From the NCBI GenBank assembly GCA_046269235.1, contig JBJZOS010000006.1, forward strand, positions 94,384 through 158,383: 64,000 nucleotides of DNA, read 5' to 3'. Of the stretch, positions 26,747 through 33,786 are shown in pieces. Position numbers and translations under genes: made by a program. How positions within the stretch are numbered: the first letter of the stretch is position 1; every line of letters starts with the position of its first letter. This DNA is from Soonwooa sp032078105. Lineage in GTDB: Bacteria > Bacteroidota > Bacteroidia > Flavobacteriales > Weeksellaceae. The notes under the pieces are model-generated. The model was not told where the DNA came from. It worked only from the letters and a program-made list of their open reading frames with translations, and did not search any database.

Positions 26747-27814
26747 ATGAAAACCACATTTCCATTTTATCTAAAACTCTCGAGTGTCTTGTTAAGTATC
26801 GTGATTTTAGGTTTTTTGGCTAAACTTGGCGAACGCATTATTGTACCAATGATTTTGGGATTGTTATTTTCAATTTTGTTAACGCCTGCGAGTCGTTTTT
26901 TAGAAAAAAAACTAAGGTTTTCGAGAAGTCTGTCGTCTATATTTGTTAGTGTTTTAGCTATGTTAGCAATTTCGGGTATTGTTTATATTATGGCGGTTCA
27001 GATTGGGAAGTTATCCGAAGATTGGCCAGCTTTTCAAAAGCAAATTACAGATCTCTTTGATCAGTTACAGAGCTGGTTTTACAACACATTTGGCGTCAAA
27101 CGTAGTGAGCAATTAACTTATATTAATGATACTGCCAAAAAGAGCATCAGTACAGGAACCGCTATTTTGGAAAAGATTGTTAGTTCGGTATCCTACGTCT
27201 TGGTGATTTCTGCATTTACATTTTTGTTCACCCTATTTTTCTTGTTATATAGGACTCGATTGGTTCACTTTTTAGTATTAAGTTTTAGCAAAGATGAACA
27301 TAAAAATGTTGTGTACGAAGTTGTTGAGAATATTCAATTTATGGTAAAAAAATATCTAGTTGGTTTGTTTTTACAAATGATAATTGTGATGATTTTGTCC
27401 TTTATTGCCTATACAATTATTGGAATTAAATACAATGTGATGTTAGCAGTATTAACAGGCGTACTCAATATTTTGCCTTACATCGGGATTTTTACGGCTT
27501 TGCTAATTGGCGTTCTCATCACATTTGCGACATCAAGTTTGTCGAGTGTATTATTTTTGGTGATTTCTATAGTTGTTATCCATGCGATAGATGGCAATAT
27601 TATTATGCCAAAAGTGGTTGGTTCTAAAGTAAAGATTAACTCGCTTATTGTGATTATTGGCTTGGTGATTGGGGAGATGCTTTGGGGGATTTCTGGGATG
27701 TTATTAACGATACCGATTCTCGCCATTGCAAAAATTGTATTTGACCGTATCGATAGTACCAAATCTTGGGGTTATCTAATGGGCGAAGATGACGGTCATG
27801 AAACCGAAAAATGA
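26747..27814 (+). CDS. AI-2E family transporter / PerM-like permease
   Basis: 355 residues with about eight hydrophobic segments in the AI-2E family pattern: two pairs near the N-terminus, a soluble helical region (about 85-145), then the C-terminal bundle with GVLNILPYIGIF and the HAIDGNIIMPKVVGSK signature. The family includes permeases for small metabolites and Na/H antiporters; the substrate here is unknown. Ends with TGA, confirming TGA as a stop in this genome. Downstream of the RsmI-like gene by 22 bp. Confidence 0.85.
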   Translation: MKTTFPFYLKLSSVLLSIVILGFLAKLGERIIVPMILGLLFSILLTPASRFLEKKLRFSRSLSSIFVSVLAMLAISGIVYIMAVQIGKLSEDWPAFQKQITDLFDQLQSWFYNTFGVKRSEQLTYINDTAKKSISTGTAILEKIVSSVSYVLVISAFTFLFTLFFLLYRTRLVHFLVLSFSKDEHKNVVYEVVENIQFMVKKYLVGLFLQMIIVMILSFIAYTIIGIKYNVMLAVLTGVLNILPYIGIFTALLIGVLITFATSSLSSVLFLVISIVVIHAIDGNIIMPKVVGSKVKINSLIVIIGLVIGEMLWGISGMLLTIPILAIAKIVFDRIDSTKSWGYLMGEDDGHETEK

Positions 27815-27820
27815 TAATTA

Positions 27821-27844
27821 AAATCTCAGAATAGTCTGAGATTT
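27821..27844 (+). terminator. Terminator after AI-2E permease
   Basis: 10-bp stem AAATCTCAGA with 4-nt loop and T-run. Confidence 0.75.
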
Positions 27845-27878
27845 TTTATTTGTGAAATCTTTGTAAAATATTTAACCT

Positions 27879-27907
27879 TTGTTAACATGAGACTTGCATC
27901 AACTTTG
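27879..27907 (+). promoter_or_regulatory. Putative promoter of the 27937 gene
   Basis: TTG at 27879-27881, 18 bp, then CAACTTTG at 27900-27907, seven of eight matches to TAnnTTTG, 29 bp before the start codon. Confidence 0.45.
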
Positions 27908-27936
27908 CAAATCCTATTATTATAAAACAAAGTATC

Positions 27937-28314
27937 ATGTTAAATAAAAAGGTAGCCGGTCTGTGGATCGATGGGAGAAAAGCAATCGTTGTAAGTAATC
28001 ACAATGCAGAAACTATTTCTGATTTTGAAGTAAAGGCAAATTTAAAAGTTGAAGTACAGGTCGGTAATTCCAACGAACATACTGGCAACAATGCTGAAAA
28101 AACCAACAGGGTAAAATTCTATAAAGAGATTGAAAAAGAAATCACAAACAGTACAGAGCTTTATATCACGGGTCCTGGAACCTCACAAGAGGAACTTAGA
28201 AATTACCTTCTAGAAACACCTCAATACAAAAATCTAAAGATAACTCTAGGCACAGATTCGCAGCTTAACGATGCAGAAGTTCTTAATGAAGTTAAAAGTC
28301 ATTATGGTGTCTAA
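27937..28314 (+). CDS. Small soluble protein, possibly eRF1/Pelota-related
   Basis: 125 residues, no signal or membrane segment. The opening KVAGLWIDGRKAIVV and the later YITGPGTSQEELRNYL recall the C-terminal domain of bacterial eRF1-like (baeRF) proteins, but the similarity is faint and I would not name it. The gene stands alone between two terminator or promoter regions, with its own good promoter. Confidence 0.55.
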   Translation: MLNKKVAGLWIDGRKAIVVSNHNAETISDFEVKANLKVEVQVGNSNEHTGNNAEKTNRVKFYKEIEKEITNSTELYITGPGTSQEELRNYLLETPQYKNLKITLGTDSQLNDAEVLNEVKSHYGV

Positions 28315-28428
28315 GGCATTATGTCAAATTAAATTTTTCAATACTAAACCATTCGTAAGAGTGGTTTTTTTGTTTTTGTAGCATGAAATTTTAAATGAAA
28401 TTAACACTTTGTAATCGCTTTTCAATCG

Positions 28429-28457
28429 TTGTGTTGATGGGTTTTTTTGTACTTTTG
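28429..28457 (+). promoter_or_regulatory. Putative promoter of kbl
   Basis: TTG at 28429-28431, 18 bp, TACTTTTG at 28450-28457: both Bacteroidota elements at proper spacing, 23 bp before the start codon. Confidence 0.55.
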
Positions 28458-28480
28458 TTAAAACTGAAAAGTAGAAAATT

Positions 28481-29674
28481 ATGATCTCTAAAAAGTATCT
28501 CGAAAATTTACAAAACGAATTACAAAATATCGATAACGAAGGTCTCTTCAAAAGAGAACGTATTATCACCTCACAACAATCTGCAGAGATTGAAGCTAAT
28601 GGTAAAAAGCTACTTAATTTCTGTGCCAATAATTATTTAGGATTATCAAACAATCCCGAAGTTATCAAGGCGTCGCAAGACCTGATTGCATCGCATGGTT
28701 ATGGGATGTCGTCAGTTAGATTTATTTGTGGTACACAAGATATACATAAAGAGTTAGAAGCAAAAATTTCTAAATTTTTAGGCCTTGAAGACACCATCCT
28801 TTATGCTGCATGTTTCGACGCTAATGGTGGGGTTTTCGAACCATTGTTCTCAGACGAAGATGCAATTATTTCCGATGAGCTTAATCATGCGTCAATTATT
28901 GATGGTGTTAGATTGTGTAAAGCTGCGAGATACCGATATAAGAACAATAATATGGAAGATCTAGAAGCACAATTAATTGAGGCTTCTAAGAAAAATCATA
29001 GATTTAAAATTATTGTTACAGACGGCGTTTTCTCGATGGACGGTATTGTTGCGGATCTTAAAGGTGTTTGTGATCTAGCGGACAAGTACGATGCTTTGGT
29101 AATGGTTGATGACTCTCACGCCACAGGTTTTATTGGTAGAACAGGCCGTGGAACGCACGAGGCTAACGACGTTATGGGTAGAGTAGACATTATTACATCG
29201 ACGTTAGGTAAAGCTTTAGGCGGCGCTTTGGGCGGATTTACTTCTGGTAAAAAAGAAATTATCGATATGTTACGTCAACGTTCTAGACCTTATTTATTCT
29301 CAAATTCGTTGGCCCCAGGTATTGTTGGTGCTGCGATGAAGGTTTTAGATATGATCTCTGATGATACAACTTTGCGCGATAAAGTAATGGACAATGCAGA
29401 GTATTTCAGAACCGAGATGAAAGCTAAAGGTTTCGATATTCCTGATGGTGATGCTGCAATTGTTCCTGTCATGTTGTACGATGCACCACTTTCTCAAAAA
29501 ATGGCGGAAAAGCTTATGGATGAAGGTATTTATGTAATCGGATTCTTCTATCCAGTAGTACCAAAAGGTAAAGCGAGAATTAGAGTTCAGCTTTCTGCAG
29601 CGCATACAAGAGAGCATTTGGATAAAGCGATTGCAGCTTTCGAAAAAGTGGGTAAAGAATTAGGCGTTATCTAG
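28481..29674 (+). CDS. kbl: Glycine C-acetyltransferase (2-amino-3-ketobutyrate CoA ligase)
   Basis: 397 residues, standard length. PLP enzyme of the alpha-oxoamine synthase family that cleaves 2-amino-3-oxobutyrate with CoA to glycine and acetyl-CoA in threonine breakdown. Conserved FCANNYLGLS, GTQDIHKELE, DELNHASIIDG, VDDSHATGF, and the PLP-lysine segment STLGKALGGALGG. The usual partner threonine dehydrogenase is not adjacent. Monocistronic with own promoter and terminator. A paralogue in the same superfamily lies at 39609. Confidence 0.95.
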   Translation: MISKKYLENLQNELQNIDNEGLFKRERIITSQQSAEIEANGKKLLNFCANNYLGLSNNPEVIKASQDLIASHGYGMSSVRFICGTQDIHKELEAKISKFLGLEDTILYAACFDANGGVFEPLFSDEDAIISDELNHASIIDGVRLCKAARYRYKNNNMEDLEAQLIEASKKNHRFKIIVTDGVFSMDGIVADLKGVCDLADKYDALVMVDDSHATGFIGRTGRGTHEANDVMGRVDIITSTLGKALGGALGGFTSGKKEIIDMLRQRSRPYLFSNSLAPGIVGAAMKVLDMISDDTTLRDKVMDNAEYFRTEMKAKGFDIPDGDAAIVPVMLYDAPLSQKMAEKLMDEGIYVIGFFYPVVPKGKARIRVQLSAAHTREHLDKAIAAFEKVGKELGVI

Positions 29675-29699
29675 TTTTAAAACTATTAAAATAAAATTA

Positions 29700-29724
29700 A
29701 AATCCTGCATCAATTGTAGGATTT
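29700..29724 (+). terminator. Terminator after kbl
   Basis: 10-bp stem AAATCCTGCA with one G-T pair, 5-nt loop, T-run. Confidence 0.7.
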
Positions 29725-29780
29725 TTTTATTTTTGGCATTAATCTTGCTAATTGTTTGATGTTTTTAATATTTAACGAAA

Positions 29781-29954
29781 ATGAAGAAAGTAAGCCTTGG
29801 ATTTTTTGCAGTTTTAGTATTGTCGATGTTGACAAGCTGTGAAGCAGTAAGTACCATTTTTAAAGCCGGAATGTGGTGGGCTTTTATCTTGATGTTCGCA
29901 GGTGTTGCCTTGATTATTTGGATCTTATCCAAATTTATGGGAGGAAAGAAATAA
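29781..29954 (+). CDS. Small lipoprotein with one membrane segment
   Basis: 57 residues. The N-terminus is a lipoprotein signal with Cys at 20 (SMLTSC), then a hydrophobic stretch (WWAFILMFAGVALIIWIL) and a basic tail ending GGKK. Similar mini-lipoproteins are widespread in Chryseobacterium-type genomes and sometimes mis-annotated. Function unknown. Followed by a strong bidirectional terminator. Confidence 0.7.
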   Translation: MKKVSLGFFAVLVLSMLTSCEAVSTIFKAGMWWAFILMFAGVALIIWILSKFMGGKK

Positions 29955-29967
29955 CAATTATAAAAAG

Positions 29968-29993
29968 AAATCCGATGATTAGTCATCGGATTT
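29968..29993. terminator. Bidirectional terminator
   Basis: 11-bp perfect stem AAATCCGATGA with a TTAG loop between the convergent small lipoprotein and DinB genes. Confidence 0.8.
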
Positions 29994-29999
29994 TTATCT

Positions 30000-30491
30000 T
30001 TATTTTTCGTCGGCAGATGGTCCGTAGATTCCTGGGAGAGGTAGATCTAGCATTCTCATATAGACTGTCAACTGTCCTCTGTGGTGTATTAGGTGATTGG
30101 TGATAATGTAGCGTATTGCACCTATTCTTGGCAACTGTGAGATAACATGATCGCCAGCTTTCAAAGTCCAATCTTGTAACCAAAATGCTTCGTCTTTAGA
30201 ATTTACAAAATCAATATTCTTTTGTAGATTTTCTTCCAACATTGTTTTTAGCTCATCAAGATTATAATTTCCTATTGGTTTATAATCTACATGAAAATCA
30301 AAAACATCTTTGCCAGCCGCACCAGCAACCCAAGAATGTAATTCTACAATGTGGTTAGCCAATTCTCCAACCGACATCGACTTTTCGTGGGGCTTCCAAG
30401 TCCAATGATCTTGGTTTAGATTATTAAGAACACGTTTGGTATTGTTGGTTTCATGTTTTAATTCCGCTATAATTCCGTCTTTAATGCTCAT
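30000..30491 (-). CDS. DinB-family metal-dependent protein
   Basis: 163 residues, four-helix-bundle DinB fold. The putative metal histidines are H47 in ELANHIVELH and the pair in TNHLIHHRGQ (about 133-138). The family includes thiol transferases such as bacillithiol S-transferase; the specific activity here is unknown. Ends next to the terminator at 29968; the rhodanese gene lies 22 bp upstream of its start, same strand, so the two are likely co-transcribed. Confidence 0.85.
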   Translation of the reverse strand: MSIKDGIIAELKHETNNTKRVLNNLNQDHWTWKPHEKSMSVGELANHIVELHSWVAGAAGKDVFDFHVDYKPIGNYNLDELKTMLEENLQKNIDFVNSKDEAFWLQDWTLKAGDHVISQLPRIGAIRYIITNHLIHHRGQLTVYMRMLDLPLPGIYGPSADEK

Positions 30492-30513
30492 TTTTTTATA
30501 GGATTAAATAAAA

Positions 30514-30834
30514 TTATTTTTTTAAATTTTCCAAAATTTCGCTTAGATCGTTATAACCACCGCCATTGTACACGTCAGTTAGACCTTCTGCCTTAAAGTA
30601 TTCTGCAGCTTTTCCACTTCTGTTTCCACTTCTACAAAAGAAAATTTTTGTTCCGCTAAGGTTTAGGATTTCTTGTTTGCGATCTTCCAGCTCGCCAAGA
30701 GGAATATTTTGCGCTTCCTCGATGTGTCCATCCATTTCTAATTCCATTGGTTCGCGGACATCGATTAGGTGATAATTACCAGCTAATAATACATCTTCTA
30801 TAGGCATTTCTTTTATTTTTTTAATTCTAAACAA
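30514..30834 (-). CDS. Single-domain rhodanese-like protein
   Basis: 106 residues forming one rhodanese domain: LIDVREPMELEMDGHI, the active-site loop FFCRSGNRSGKA with the catalytic Cys, and the closing YNGGGYNDL. Transfers sulfane sulfur or acts as a sulfur carrier; cytoplasmic, no signal peptide. Upstream gene of a probable two-gene unit with the DinB protein. Confidence 0.9.
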   Translation of the reverse strand: MFRIKKIKEMPIEDVLLAGNYHLIDVREPMELEMDGHIEEAQNIPLGELEDRKQEILNLSGTKIFFCRSGNRSGKAAEYFKAEGLTDVYNGGGYNDLSEILENLKK

Positions 30835-30923
30835 AACTACAACTTAATTTTTGGATTCATCTTTTTAGAAATTATAATTTTTATTAAAAATTTCTATACT
30901 TCTTATTAATGCTTTAGAAAACT

Positions 30924-30931
30924 TAACTTTG
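30924..30931 (+). promoter_or_regulatory. Putative -7 element for queG
   Basis: TAACTTTG, full match to TAnnTTTG, ends 5 bp before the GTG start, implying a leaderless or nearly leaderless message. Confidence 0.4.
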
Positions 30932-30936
30932 CAATC

Positions 30937-31863
30937 GTGAATTCATCCGAAAAACTGACCAGATTAATTAAAGAAAAAGCCAAGAATTTTGGCTTTCAGT
31001 CTTGTGGTATTTCAAAGTCAGAATTTTTGGAAGAAGAAGCCCCACAGCTTGAAGCTTGGCTGAAAAGTAATTTCCATGGCGAGATGAAGTACATGGAAAA
31101 TTATTTTGACAAACGGCTGGATCCACGCCTGTTGGTGGAAGGTTCTCGATCAGTTATTTCGCTTAGTTATAATTATTTTCCCAAGCAAGATATTTTTAGA
31201 GACAAATTGCAAAAAATTTCCAAATACGCTTATGGTGAAGATTATCATGAGGTTATAAAAGATATTTTACGAGAAATGATTTTAGAACTTCAAGACGAAA
31301 TTGGCGATTTTGGATGTCGTGTTTTTGTTGACTCGGCGCCAGTTTTAGAGCGTGCTTGGGCAAAAAAATCCGGTATTGGCTGGGTGGGGAAAAACGCGAA
31401 TATTATCACAAAACAAAGTGGATCTTTCTTTTTTTTGGCGGAGATTATTTGCGATTTGGATTTAGAGTATGATCATGCAACAACCGACCACTGCGGAACT
31501 TGTAGAAAGTGTATCGATGCTTGCCCAACGGATGCGATTGTTAGTGATAAATTAATTGACGGGTCCAAATGTATTTCTTATGCAACAATCGAGTTAAAAG
31601 AAGAAATTCCGGATTTCTTCAAAAATAAAATGGAAAATTGGATGTTCGGATGCGATATTTGTCAAGATGTTTGCCCTTGGAATCGTTTTTCGGCACCGAC
31701 ATTAGAAGAGAAATTCCACCCGAATGAAGCCTTGCAAAACTTCACCAAAGCGGAGTGGAAAGAAATGACACAAGAGATTTTTTCTTCTGTTTTCAGAAAG
31801 TCACCAGTTAAAAGGACCAAATTTGCGGGTCTTAAGCGCAATATGGATTTCTTGTCAGATTAA
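30937..31863 (+). CDS. queG: Epoxyqueuosine reductase
   Basis: 308 residues starting at GTG. Cobalamin and iron-sulfur enzyme that performs the last step of queuosine synthesis on tRNA. Two ferredoxin-type clusters are seen: CGTCRKCIDACPT (about 188-200) and CDICQDVCPWN (about 244-254), with the N-terminal QueG segment VISLSYNYFP and DSAPVLERAWA. Somewhat shorter than proteobacterial QueG because it lacks the C-terminal HEAT region, as in other Bacteroidota. Confidence 0.95.
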   Translation: MNSSEKLTRLIKEKAKNFGFQSCGISKSEFLEEEAPQLEAWLKSNFHGEMKYMENYFDKRLDPRLLVEGSRSVISLSYNYFPKQDIFRDKLQKISKYAYGEDYHEVIKDILREMILELQDEIGDFGCRVFVDSAPVLERAWAKKSGIGWVGKNANIITKQSGSFFFLAEIICDLDLEYDHATTDHCGTCRKCIDACPTDAIVSDKLIDGSKCISYATIELKEEIPDFFKNKMENWMFGCDICQDVCPWNRFSAPTLEEKFHPNEALQNFTKAEWKEMTQEIFSSVFRKSPVKRTKFAGLKRNMDFLSD

Positions 31864-31940
31864 TATTTCTTCTGGAATCTTTTGGGCGCTACTTTAACTC
31901 GGAATTTGAATCGACGGTTGTTTTTCTGATTTTTTTGCAT
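31860..31940 (-). CDS. Possible 26-residue highly basic peptide
   Basis: A short minus-strand frame beginning MQKNQKNNRRFKF and ending KRFQKKY; 13 of 26 residues are Lys or Arg. It has an AGGA-like sequence about 25 bp upstream and its stop overlaps the queG stop in antisense. The composition resembles very small ribosomal or nucleic-acid-binding proteins, but a chance frame cannot be excluded. Confidence 0.3.
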   Translation of the reverse strand: MQKNQKNNRRFKFRVKVAPKRFQKKY

Positions 31941-32144
31941 AAATATTTACTGGATTGGTTTCCTAAATTTAATAAAAAGCTTCTGTTATCAGTTACTTCT
32001 GATGTTAAATTTTTGTTTCAATCATCTTAAATTTTATTCTATATTTAAAGTCTGTTTTAGATGTAGCGAAGCCCGTTTTATAATTTGCTAATTTACATTT
32101 TGCTAAAATTTTTAAACAAGCTGTTAATTTTAATTTAATAATCG

Positions 32145-32822
32145 ATGAAAAAAGTACTTTTAAGTATTCTTAAGATGATAGGCATTATTATCGGAATCGT
32201 TTTGTTGTATTTAATTGTTGCGTATTTTCTACCGATGATTCCCGTTAAAGCTGTACAAACCAACGATCCCAAAACCATACAAGCATATATTTTGACCAAT
32301 GGTGTACACACGGATATCGTGCTGCCCACCAAAACAGAACATATGGATTGGAGTACCAAGATTTTGTACTCCAATACCAAAGGAAAACAAACAGATTTCA
32401 AATACACCTCCTTTGGTTGGGGTGACAAAGGTTTTTATTTGGATACGCCGACTTGGGCAGATCTCAAATTTTCAACTGCCTTTAAGGCCGCATTTTGGTT
32501 AGGTGATTCGGCGATGCACGTCACTTTTTATAACCAAATGAAGGAAGGCGAAGATTGCAAAAAAATAATGTTGACCGAAAAACAATATCAAAATATTATT
32601 AAGTTTATCGATGCTCAATTCGATCACGATTCTAACGGAGATTATGTCTTGATTCCCACAAATGCCGTTTATGGCAATAATGATGCATTCTACGATGCAA
32701 AGGGTAGTTACAGCTTTTTGTATACTTGTAATACGTGGGCAAATGATGCGCTAAAAGCCGCAGGACAAAAGGCCGCAATTTGGTCGCCATCAGATTTCGG
32801 AATTTTCCAACATTACAAATAG
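32145..32822 (+). CDS. DUF2459 / TIGR02117 family protein
   Basis: 225 residues with an N-terminal membrane anchor (IIIGIVLLYLIVAYFL, about 13-30). The body carries the family marks NGVHTDIVLP, FGWGDKGFYLDTP, and near the end YTCNTWANDALKAAG with a conserved Cys. The fold is predicted to be a periplasmic hydrolase-like domain; function unknown. Starts after a 281-bp gap that otherwise holds only the possible tiny peptide. Ends 1 bp before the next gene, so they are translationally coupled. Confidence 0.85.
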   Translation: MKKVLLSILKMIGIIIGIVLLYLIVAYFLPMIPVKAVQTNDPKTIQAYILTNGVHTDIVLPTKTEHMDWSTKILYSNTKGKQTDFKYTSFGWGDKGFYLDTPTWADLKFSTAFKAAFWLGDSAMHVTFYNQMKEGEDCKKIMLTEKQYQNIIKFIDAQFDHDSNGDYVLIPTNAVYGNNDAFYDAKGSYSFLYTCNTWANDALKAAGQKAAIWSPSDFGIFQHYK

Positions 32823-32823
32823 A

Positions 32824-33474
32824 ATGAGGAGGCTTTGTCTGGCGTTTTTATTGGTATCAGTTTTTAGCTGTTCAAAAGAAATTTCGGAACATAAAAAATT
32901 AATGACAACAGCCAAAACATCTATAAATCAAGAAAAACCAGAACTCGATTTAGAAAAAACAAAACTAAAAGCCGACGAAGCTTTGGCGTTTTGCAGCCAG
33001 CAAAATTTTAATACAGATTTTTGCATTCTTATCGACATGAGCTTGCATTCAGGAATCAAACGATTCCTTGTTTATGATTTTAAAAAACAAGAAATAACCA
33101 ACAAATATCTTGTCGGTCACGGGTGCGGCGATGCATCGTGGAGTGGTGACGAGACCAAAGACAATCCCACATTCAGCAATGTTGAAGACAGCCATCGCTC
33201 GTCGTTGGGCAAGTACCAATTGGGCGCTCGCGGTTACAGCAGTTGGGGCGTCAATACCAAATATTTGATGCACGGTTTGGAGGATTCAAACAGCAATGCG
33301 ATCAAGCGAATTATCGTGTTCCATTCGTGGGAAAAGATGAGCGACGTAGAGGTTTTTCCGAAAGGTTCGCCCGAAGGCTGGGGCTGCCCGACGATCTCTA
33401 ACAACGCATTTCGCGAAATCGATCCACAACTCAAAGCTTCCCAAAAGCCTGTTCTCATGTGGATTTACAATTAA
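32824..33474 (+). CDS. Murein L,D-transpeptidase catalytic-domain lipoprotein
   Basis: 216 residues. Lipobox VFSC gives acyl-Cys at 16. The C-terminal domain matches the YkuD-like family: VGHGCGD, SSLGKYQLGARGYSSWG, YLMHGLEDSN, and the catalytic block PEGWGCPTIS with the active-site Cys. Such enzymes cross-link or trim peptidoglycan stem peptides in the periplasm. Paired with the DUF2459 gene upstream (1-bp gap), suggesting an envelope task for both. Confidence 0.85.
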   Translation: MRRLCLAFLLVSVFSCSKEISEHKKLMTTAKTSINQEKPELDLEKTKLKADEALAFCSQQNFNTDFCILIDMSLHSGIKRFLVYDFKKQEITNKYLVGHGCGDASWSGDETKDNPTFSNVEDSHRSSLGKYQLGARGYSSWGVNTKYLMHGLEDSNSNAIKRIIVFHSWEKMSDVEVFPKGSPEGWGCPTISNNAFREIDPQLKASQKPVLMWIYN

Positions 33475-33786
33475 TTTTTTTTATTTTGGCGGACAATTCG
33501 GGCTATTCAGGGGTTTCGTCTTCAGAAAGCCTTCACTTTTCCAATGCCTTTTCTTCAGACCGCTCCTTTCAGTCGCGCCCTTGCTATCCCGGCCGCAATT
33601 TCGGATTTGTTGAAGATTTCGGTTTTTTAGTTTTATCTCCATCGAAAAGCTTGTCTTTTCTATCCAAAAAGATGATAAAATTCACTAAATTTGCATCTTG
33701 TAAAATACAGAGACCAGAGTTGAGAGCCAAGAACCAAGTAGAAAAACTTTAGACCTAAAACTCAAAACTTCAAAACTTGAATAAAT
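33475..33786. repeat. Intergenic region before alaS with GC-rich repeat-like block
   Basis: 312 bp without a gene. The block at about 33510-33605 is much richer in G and C than its surroundings and contains CGCGCCCTTGCTATCCCGG, similar in style to the block at 51630-51810. The last 70 bp, with repeated CTAAAACT- and CAAAACTT-like units, precede the alaS start. Confidence 0.45.
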
